This document shows, piece by piece, positions 31,642 to 37,417 of a stretch of 37,417 nucleotides of DNA. Position 1 is the first letter of the stretch. Each line of letters begins with the position of its first letter. Origin of the DNA: Planctomycetia bacterium (GTDB taxonomy: Bacteria; Planctomycetota; Planctomycetia; Pirellulales; Thermoguttaceae); the NCBI GenBank assembly GCA_030537455.1, contig JAUNMR010000033.1, positions 1 to 37,417 on the forward strand. Reading direction: 5' to 3'. The notes under the pieces were generated by a model that saw only the letters and a list, made by a program, of their open reading frames with translations, ran no database searches and was not told the DNA's origin. Made by a program: the position numbers and the translations under genes.

Positions 31642-33996
31642 CTATTTATCGTACCTTTTACGCGCAATAACAACGCGGAATCCGACGGCTTTGTCAAGGT
31701 TTTTCTCCTTACTTGACAAGGAAGTAAAACTCGCAGGACCTTGGCGTCTGGCGGCGCTACGGCAGTCGGTTTGCTTTTCGCAGCGGTAGGAACCTCCACG
31801 TATAACGTGTCGCGCGTCGGTTTTCTCGTGGTCAAAAGCCAGGGGATCTTTCGTCGCGTTCTCCTGGTCGTCGGCGGTTTCGTAGGCGCCGTATTGGTCG
31901 CGGCACCATTCGTAGACGTTGCCCGGCATGTCGCAGATTCCCCAGGCGTTTTGGCGTGTTGGCGCTTGCGCTTTATCTGCAGCCGAGGTATACGGTAGCG
32001 GCGTGCTTCTCTTGAAGACAATATCCTTCTTGTCACACGCGTAGGCGTCCTGTGTCCCGGCGCGACATGCGTATTCCCACTGCGCTTCGGTCGGGAGCGT
32101 AAACTCATATTCCGACGGCATGAATCGCGCGGTCAACTCTTCACAGAACGCCATAGCCTGTGCCCAGCTCACATTGGTTATCGGTAGCTCTAATTCCGCA
32201 TAATCTTCGAACTCTTCCACCGGCGCCGACTCCATGACTCTATCGTAAAGCGCCTGTGTGACCTCGGTCTTGAGGATCCAGAACCCTTGTGTAAGTTCGA
32301 CTTGACGAAGCGTTTCGTCCTCTTTGTGACCCGATTCATCCGGTGGACTGCCCATCTGGAAAGTCCCTGGCGCACACCAGACGAATTGCAATTCCAGATC
32401 GTTCTCTAGGTAGAAAGCTTTTTCTTCACCCGACTTGTCGCCGTCGTCGAGATAATAGACCAGATCAAATTCTTCGCTGATCTTTTCGAAAAGATCTTTG
32501 ACCTTTCTCTTTTCGTCGCTAGTACGCGCGGTACGTTGCGCCGTGAGCGCGGCGTCGCGATCTAACTTGTGCAATCGGAAGGAGTTATTGATATCGTTAA
32601 CGGCGCGATTAAAAGCTTTGGCGTCTGCCTCTACCTCTGCTCTGGCTTGTTGAATCTTCTCCAAAAGTTCTTTAAATTCATCGCTTTGCGTAATTTCGGC
32701 GCCCTCGCGGTTGAATTCTTCGGCAACTGTCGTCGCTTGCTTGAGCTTTTCAAAGTCCTGGGTTTGGCAGTATTCGCGCCAGTATTTTTTAACGCCCTCG
32801 AGTTTAACGGCGGCCAGTAGCCTCGCTTGGGTAGCCTGCGCCTGCGTCGTCTCTAAGAGATTGGGATACTGCTCTTTGAGCTCGTTGAAGTCTTGGCGCG
32901 CTTGCTCCAAAAGTTCGGGATTGTCCTCTTGACGGAAGGTTGTCAGTAACGTCTCAAGGCTATTGAGGCTAGCGTCGAATTTATGCCGCTCTTCAATTTT
33001 GCGGATTCTGTCCTGTAGCTCGATGACGCGCGTATTATCAGCGAGTTGCGGCTCTGTTTCGGTAATGCGCTCCAGAGCTTGCTTAGCCTTTTCCAGACCG
33101 TTGGAGTCCTTATTGGCGAGGAAAGCTTGAATATAGTCGTCTACTGTGTCGAGCTTGTCGCTAAGCACGTTCGCCTTCGGAGTTTCCTCGCGTGGTTCCT
33201 GCGTTTCGGTCGGCGCGGTCGGAGCGGTAGTCGCTAGATTAGTCAGCTCCTCTACGGACGCGTCCTGAACGCTTTCTTTGGCGACGTCGGTCACATTGAT
33301 CGTCGGGTCGTTGCTATTATCCTCTGGCGTATTAGCGCTCTCCATTTTAACGACGATTACCACGATAAGTAGTAGCGCGATCGCGAGGAAGGATCCGACC
33401 TTAATAAAGCGTTGCGCTACTTTAGAGACTTTCTCCTGGTTCTCATCGTTTGTACGACCTACGGCATAGCTTACGGGCGCTTGCGGCTGTTCTTGCTCTT
33501 GTCGTTCTTCGCTTGATTCTGCGTGGTCTGGTTCTGCGTCTGCTTCTTGTTCAGTGGCGTGAGGAGGTAGTCCGCCGGGGGGATCAGGGGCTGAATCTTC
33601 GGTTTGATTAACGGCTGAATCTTCGGTTGAACCCGTGTTCGAAAGATCGGGGGAATCTTCATAATCGTCTCCTATGCTGTTTTGCGGCGTTGTCTCTGGG
33701 GCGTCGTCAGTCGGCGCGGCGCTGGAATGCTTGCGCCGTTTCGACGGATTGCGCAGGTACAGCGTAATATCGCCGATCCCGATGATATCATTGAGCGTAA
33801 AGGGCGTGCGCTCGAAAATTGACACGCCGTTGATTGAGACGTCGTATTTCTCGCCGACCGGATGAATATAAAGTTGGTCGTCGATCTTGATGATTTTGAC
33901 GCGGGAGTCTTCAAATTGAAAGACGGCGGTTTGACCGTTCTCCAGTCGTCGAATCTTCTTCGCCGCTCGGCGAATATAACGTGGATCTTCGCTCAT
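31642..33996 (-). CDS. FHA-like / transmembrane / SUMF1(FGE-sulfatase)-domain protein
   Basis: 784 residues. Residues 1-85 are FHA-like (YDVSINGVSIFERTPFTLND then IIGIGDITLYLRN). Residues 90-190 are acidic and low-complexity; a membrane helix lies at about 200-217. A long helical, coiled-coil-like region (about 270-520) follows, then a SUMF1/formylglycine-generating-enzyme-type domain at about 545-780: FVWCAPGTFQMGSPPDE, TEVTQALYDRV, PITNVSWAQAMAFCEEL, LPTEAQWEYACRAGT, WGICDMPGNVYEWCRDQY, RGGSYRCEKQTDCRSAARR, VGFRV. In planctomycetes such domains often serve binding roles; catalytic ability is not shown. The start at 33996 has GGGAG 7 bases before. The domain is probably periplasmic and the FHA part cytoplasmic. 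The neighbour at 29877 shares the front layout. Confidence 0.85.
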   Translation of the reverse strand: MSEDPRYIRRAAKKIRRLENGQTAVFQFEDSRVKIIKIDDQLYIHPVGEKYDVSINGVSIFERTPFTLNDIIGIGDITLYLRNPSKRRKHSSAAPTDDAPETTPQNSIGDDYEDSPDLSNTGSTEDSAVNQTEDSAPDPPGGLPPHATEQEADAEPDHAESSEERQEQEQPQAPVSYAVGRTNDENQEKVSKVAQRFIKVGSFLAIALLLIVVIVVKMESANTPEDNSNDPTINVTDVAKESVQDASVEELTNLATTAPTAPTETQEPREETPKANVLSDKLDTVDDYIQAFLANKDSNGLEKAKQALERITETEPQLADNTRVIELQDRIRKIEERHKFDASLNSLETLLTTFRQEDNPELLEQARQDFNELKEQYPNLLETTQAQATQARLLAAVKLEGVKKYWREYCQTQDFEKLKQATTVAEEFNREGAEITQSDEFKELLEKIQQARAEVEADAKAFNRAVNDINNSFRLHKLDRDAALTAQRTARTSDEKRKVKDLFEKISEEFDLVYYLDDGDKSGEEKAFYLENDLELQFVWCAPGTFQMGSPPDESGHKEDETLRQVELTQGFWILKTEVTQALYDRVMESAPVEEFEDYAELELPITNVSWAQAMAFCEELTARFMPSEYEFTLPTEAQWEYACRAGTQDAYACDKKDIVFKRSTPLPYTSAADKAQAPTRQNAWGICDMPGNVYEWCRDQYGAYETADDQENATKDPLAFDHEKTDARHVIRGGSYRCEKQTDCRSAARRQGPASFTSLSSKEKNLDKAVGFRVVIARKRYDK

Positions 33997-34027
33997 AGGG
34001 GAACTCCCTGTCAAATAAAAAGCCATT

Positions 34028-34083
34028 ACAAAACCACGCGCGTCGACGCGGCGAGTGACCTATCAGGTCGCACGTCGCGCGCG
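34028..34083 (-). terminator. Possible terminator of the rhamnosidase-like gene
   Basis: Imperfect hairpin with CGCGCG outer arms (34037-34042 and 34076-34081) and GCGA/TCGC, CCT/AGG inner pairs. On the minus strand the tail is TGGTTTTG. Stem has internal loops, so moderate only. Confidence 0.35.
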
Positions 34084-34091
34084 TAGCGGTA

Positions 34092-36575
34092 TTACGCCAG
34101 TTCCAAACCGCTGTCGTTGACGACCTCAACGTCATACCCCTGAGGAGTTTCGAGTTGATAGCGCAGTTTGCCGTCGGTCTTTTCCCAACGCAGTTTGATT
34201 TTACCGCCCGGGACTGGTTCGACCCCGCCGGCGTAGTCGAGCTTGTCGATCTTCGGTAGACGAATCACGATACGTTTCGCTGGCACGTCGACCAATTGCA
34301 CGCCAAGTACATCGCGATAAAGAACTTGCGAGACGTGCGAGGCGAAACCGTGATTACAGCTAGCATACGCCTCGTCGTTTTCCCAGAGGGTTCCGGTGCG
34401 ATCGGCCATGTATTCATTGTAGGCGACCGATTCGTCGAGGAGTTGTTGTCCGCGTTTGGCGCGCGCGAGTAGTTCAAGTCTCACGACGTTTCCGACAAAC
34501 GCATTAGCCTTATGCACCTCGGGGTACTTTCCTTCTTTGATGCGGTTGGGACCGAATTCGTTGAGCAATTTGTTCCACAGTTCGGGGTAATCTTCCGGCG
34601 TGGCGGTATTAAAGAAGAACGCGAAATACTGGCAGACCTCGGAACGATTGCGTTGGATCGCCAGTTCGCCGTTCTCCTGACGTAGCGCGTTGTCGACAAA
34701 GAACTCGCCGTCGTACGACTGTTCGCGTACCTTCGCGCGCACCTTTTCCGCTTTCTCAAGCCACGCGCTGTTGTCATACAGCTTGCCTGCCGCTTCAAGG
34801 ACGGCGCCGTAAAGCATATTACTGGGGTAGTTTACGTCTTGTACGAAGCTATTGGCGGCGGACCATTCGACAAAGACCCAGCTGGGTAGTTTCTCCAGTA
34901 ATCCGTCGGAATTTTCGTAGCCTTCGAAGAATTTCAGCAGTTTATAAACCTTTGTGCGCAACGCTTCGACGAGCGTTTGGTCGATGCTACGGTGCGAGAA
35001 CTCCAGCAGTTCCACTACGAACCACATTGCCCAGTTCGGAATAAAAATACCGTCGTTGTGGTCGGACGGATAGCACATGGGCAGCATACCGTCAGGCAGG
35101 AACTCAAATCGTTCCGGGAGCATGTAGTTTTCAAAGAAGTTATACTCCACGTCGGTTCGTCCGGTGAGCACAAAAGCGGAGCGCGAGGTAAAGAAGCTGT
35201 CACAGAGCCACCCGGCGCGCTCGCGGTGAGGACAGTCCATAAAGACGTCGACGGAATTGGCACGGAAGGTCAGCGCCGCGGCGTGATAAAGTTTCTCCAA
35301 ACGTTTGTCGCTACAGGTAAAGGACGCCTCGCGCGTGGGCGGGTAGGCGTATTCGCGCATATAGAAGTTACGCAGGCGGAAGGAGCCCTTAGCGCAGTGA
35401 ATCTTGACATAACGCGCACAGTGCGGCTCGAACGAGGTAAAGACAAACGCGCGCTTGCCCGGGAAGGAGCATTTAATCGCGCTACACGTGCCCAGACGCA
35501 GGAAGTTAACGTCCTCTTCCGGCGAGAGAATCTCGTCGAAGGTCAGAATGATATCGGCGTCTTCGAGCGTCTCCAGTTCCATGACGAAGAACCCGCAGTA
35601 GTCGGCGCCAAGGTCGAAGATCTGAGCGTCCTGCTCTTTATAGATCGCGTTGAGTTCCAGCGTCGGCGCGTCGACGATTTCCGACTTATAACTTCGAACC
35701 TCTTCGCTAAGTATAATATCCAGCTGATCTTGTGGATAGCCCTTGAGTTGTTCCCCAATATTGACGAGGGAGCGGTCTGCCCAGAAGCCGTCCACCTTGT
35801 CTAACTTAGTCGTCTTCATGCGTTTGCCGTAACCGATCGGCTTGAGCTCGGCGAATTCAGGATACGGAACGCGACGTTGCAGGTAATTAACGTTCGGCTG
35901 GGTCGTCAGTTCAACCGATTCAAGTTCGTCGAACGCATGGAGATCGTAGACCTCAATAAAGGGACGTTGGAAGCTGAAGCGCTGTACCTTCTGCACGCGA
36001 ATACCGGTGTAGTCGTAGGCGCTCAAGCGTTGGCTCGAGGGCAGGGTAGAGTCGCTCGGCTGGGTCGAGAGTAGTACTTTTCCGTCGCCGTCGACCAGTT
36101 CCGCCTGCAGAAATGACGGCTGGTCGATGAGGTAGTAGCTATTACTCGCATAGCCGGCGACTTCGATTGTGAGGATGTGCGAGCCCGGCGCGACCTTTTC
36201 CCCGAGCGCCCATTCGTCGACGCGGAACCATCCGTGAGGTCCGCGCGCCGGTCCGTAACCGATGAATTGTTCGTCCACGTGAATGCGATAGACCGTGGAG
36301 CCGGTCACGCGCAGTTTCGCGCCCTTGAGCTTTTCCGCATCGGAAAGGTCAAAGGCGCCGTAAAACATGAGCGTAACGTTCATTTCCGTTTCGCGACCGT
36401 CTTCCCAGACAGGCGTCGCCTTCACAAAGCTAGGCGCATTGGCGTTATACTCTTGCGACGGGTTCTCTTCGGCAACGCCATTGCAAGTTGATAGCGCAAA
36501 TCCGCCGAGCGCCGCGCTACTGGCCAACGCTCCGGTCTTTATAAAGGCACGTCGGTTTAGTTGGGTCTTTGACAT
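34092..36575 (-). CDS. Tat-exported alpha-L-rhamnosidase-like glycosidase (GH78-like)
   Basis: 827 residues. The N-terminus carries a twin-arginine signal (NRRAFIKTG, Arg8-Arg9) and a hydrophobic Ala/Gly-rich segment. Beta-sandwich regions (about 45-420) include GYGPARGPHGWFRVDEW and a carbohydrate-binding-like part. The (alpha/alpha)6 barrel begins with the GH78-like motif DCPHRERAGWLCDS (near 446), corresponding to the acidic cluster of bacterial rhamnosidases (D, E, D). A beta C-domain ends the protein. It probably removes L-rhamnose or a similar sugar from polysaccharide outside the cell. The second ATG (36575) is preferred: AAGGA lies 9 bases before it, whereas the first ATG (36584) overlaps that site. 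A promoter is at 36651-36679. Assignment to GH78 proper is likely but not certain. Confidence 0.82.
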   Translation of the reverse strand: MSKTQLNRRAFIKTGALASSAALGGFALSTCNGVAEENPSQEYNANAPSFVKATPVWEDGRETEMNVTLMFYGAFDLSDAEKLKGAKLRVTGSTVYRIHVDEQFIGYGPARGPHGWFRVDEWALGEKVAPGSHILTIEVAGYASNSYYLIDQPSFLQAELVDGDGKVLLSTQPSDSTLPSSQRLSAYDYTGIRVQKVQRFSFQRPFIEVYDLHAFDELESVELTTQPNVNYLQRRVPYPEFAELKPIGYGKRMKTTKLDKVDGFWADRSLVNIGEQLKGYPQDQLDIILSEEVRSYKSEIVDAPTLELNAIYKEQDAQIFDLGADYCGFFVMELETLEDADIILTFDEILSPEEDVNFLRLGTCSAIKCSFPGKRAFVFTSFEPHCARYVKIHCAKGSFRLRNFYMREYAYPPTREASFTCSDKRLEKLYHAAALTFRANSVDVFMDCPHRERAGWLCDSFFTSRSAFVLTGRTDVEYNFFENYMLPERFEFLPDGMLPMCYPSDHNDGIFIPNWAMWFVVELLEFSHRSIDQTLVEALRTKVYKLLKFFEGYENSDGLLEKLPSWVFVEWSAANSFVQDVNYPSNMLYGAVLEAAGKLYDNSAWLEKAEKVRAKVREQSYDGEFFVDNALRQENGELAIQRNRSEVCQYFAFFFNTATPEDYPELWNKLLNEFGPNRIKEGKYPEVHKANAFVGNVVRLELLARAKRGQQLLDESVAYNEYMADRTGTLWENDEAYASCNHGFASHVSQVLYRDVLGVQLVDVPAKRIVIRLPKIDKLDYAGGVEPVPGGKIKLRWEKTDGKLRYQLETPQGYDVEVVNDSGLELA

Positions 36576-36650
36576 TCTTTTCATCCTTAGTTACACAGAG
36601 CTCAGACGTCGTACATGCACGCTACGGTAGCGCGTGCGACTCTATCTTCT

Positions 36651-36679
36651 ATCTTATCGCGCGCGAGCGCCGACGTCAA
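36651..36679 (-). promoter_or_regulatory. Promoter of the rhamnosidase-like gene
   Basis: Minus-strand TTGACG (36674-36679) and TAAGAT (36651-36656) with a 17-bp spacer; the leader to 36575 is about 70 nt. Confidence 0.6.
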
Positions 36680-36777
36680 CTTTTTACCGCTTAATCGCCG
36701 ATTATCTCACCGGTCAGGGCGTGAATAAACACGTCGTGGCGCGCGTAAGCGGTCAGTTGGCATGTCGTTTCGCACAT

Positions 36778-36813
36778 TAAAAAAGGACGCGTCGGCATTC
36801 CAACGCGTCCTTT
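36778..36813 (-). terminator. Terminator of the right-edge gene
   Basis: Perfect 11-bp stem AAAGGACGCGT (36782-36792) with ACGCGTCCTTT (36803-36813), 10-nt loop, then a run of six T on the minus strand (36779-36784). Confidence 0.85.
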
Positions 36814-36917
36814 GAGACTTCAACTACGCTGAACCTGTGCGGAGACTTCTGAGCAATAACGCGCAGAAACAGCGTTGCGTAATGTATCTTTTACGCGGTC
36901 GTTTGGAAAAATAAGCG

Positions 36918-37417
36918 CTATTCCAAGACCGCTTCTGTGAGTTCTTCGACGGTATTGTCAGTCGCTTCCGGAGCATAGCGATCGAGGTCTTCTTGAGCCT
37001 TTTCGACTTCTTCCAGATCATTAGCGCGTTCGGTCGCTTGCGCCAGTAGTTCTTCCGCGAGCGACAGTTCGCTCGATTGGAAGTAGCTTTCCACCGGGTT
37101 ATTGCGCGAGACCTGCTTGGTCTTAGAGGCAAGCTCTTGGAAGGACAGACCGTTTTCCGTACTCCAGACCGCGGCTTGTAGCGCGTTCTGGTCGACCTTT
37201 TCGTCCCCTAGCATCGCGCAAAGCGCTTGGGTCGTTTTGTTATCGGTGTAGTTGTCGATCGGGACAATCGTGTAGCTGACGGTGGAACGCGGTTCTTTTT
37301 TACCGTGTTCAAGGCAGACGGTGCGCACAGATTCTTTGTGGGTTGCTTTCGGCGCAATGGAGAACATACCGCCGCCGCCACGACCGCCACGACCGCCCAT
37401 GCCGCCGCGACCGCCCA
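36918..37417 (-). CDS. Partial Gly-rich planctomycete protein with a TVCLEHGK motif
   Basis: The frame stays open to the right window edge, so the N-terminus is missing. An in-frame ATG at 37400 lies in the middle of a Gly/Arg-rich stretch (GGRGG repeats on both sides), and is thus unlikely to be the start. The visible 165 residues continue with VRTVCLEHGKKEPRSTVSYTI, ALCAMLGDEKVDQNALQAAVW and NGLSFQELASKTK, a pattern I associate with conserved planctomycete secreted proteins of unknown function, then a Glu-rich helical C-terminus. It ends in a strong terminator at 36778-36813. No function can be given. Confidence 0.75.
   Translation of the reverse strand, partial: GGRGGMGGRGGRGGGGMFSIAPKATHKESVRTVCLEHGKKEPRSTVSYTIVPIDNYTDNKTTQALCAMLGDEKVDQNALQAAVWSTENGLSFQELASKTKQVSRNNPVESYFQSSELSLAEELLAQATERANDLEEVEKAQEDLDRYAPEATDNTVEELTEAVLE

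Larger units (their letters stand above)
36585..36917. other. Intergenic region upstream of the rhamnosidase-like gene
   Basis: Contains its promoter (36651-36679) and the terminator of the incomplete right-edge gene (36778-36813). The remaining bases show nothing recognisable. Confidence 0.6.

Noticed and set aside
34977..35804. A 275-codon plus-strand frame opposite the rhamnosidase-like gene
   Set aside because: Antisense shadow with no start signals, opposite a gene with recognised motifs.
1..37417. tRNA, rRNA genes and CRISPR arrays
   Set aside because: No cloverleaf with a typical TTC loop, no ribosomal RNA sequence and no regularly spaced repeats were seen in the gaps.

Overview
The window looks like chromosomal DNA of a planctomycete, most likely of the Pirellulales/Thermoguttaceae type. 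The main evidence is a DUF1559 'prepilin-like' protein with its H..G..N.G..DGSV tail, a paired small lipoprotein, a DUF1598-type secreted protein, a SUMF1/FGE-domain protein fused to an FHA-like domain, a GYF_2-like membrane protein, and a Gly-rich protein with a TVCLEHGK motif. Most genes have clear AGGAG-type ribosome binding sites, and several have recognisable sigma70-type promoters with 17-bp spacers. Base composition is moderate in G+C with very frequent GCGC/CGCG runs, except in one segment (about 3976-7043). No rRNA, tRNA, CRISPR array or transposase gene was seen. Layout: 1-555 holds a candidate structured RNA with its own terminator, then the promoter of a secreted poly-Asn DUF1598-like protein (556-1944, +). 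gnd (2300-3796, -) follows. At 3976-7043 lies a two-gene restriction-modification island (C5-cytosine methyltransferase and FokI-type nuclease, both +), bounded by 58-bp direct repeats that differ at one base. Next are a 1414-residue secreted protein (7094-11338, -), a DUF1559/lipoprotein pair (11570-13367, -), and an apparent minus-strand operon mtaB - opine-dehydrogenase-like - ligA - GYF-domain protein (19902 down to 13965). A xylose-isomerase-like protein, a TatD-family hydrolase and an HtrA-type protease lie at 20097-24009, all minus. From 24566 to 29849 the genes are on the plus strand: a secreted protein of unknown function, a zinc/manganese-type ABC binding protein, a helical protein of unknown function, larB and tcdA. 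From 29877 to the right edge the genes are again minus: two FHA-like membrane proteins (one ending in a SUMF1-type domain), a Tat-exported alpha-L-rhamnosidase-like enzyme, and a Gly-rich protein cut by the window edge. How the genes work together: most are independent housekeeping (gnd, ligA, mtaB, tcdA, larB) or envelope and secreted functions typical of planctomycetes. The rhamnosidase-like enzyme, the giant secreted protein and the sugar-isomerase-like protein fit carbohydrate foraging. The clearest accessory element is the restriction-modification unit. It appears to have entered between gnd and the giant-protein gene with duplication of a 58-bp target, and that duplication leaves both the terminator of one neighbour and the promoter region of the other intact. 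Domain and family names are from recognition of motifs only; no database search was run.
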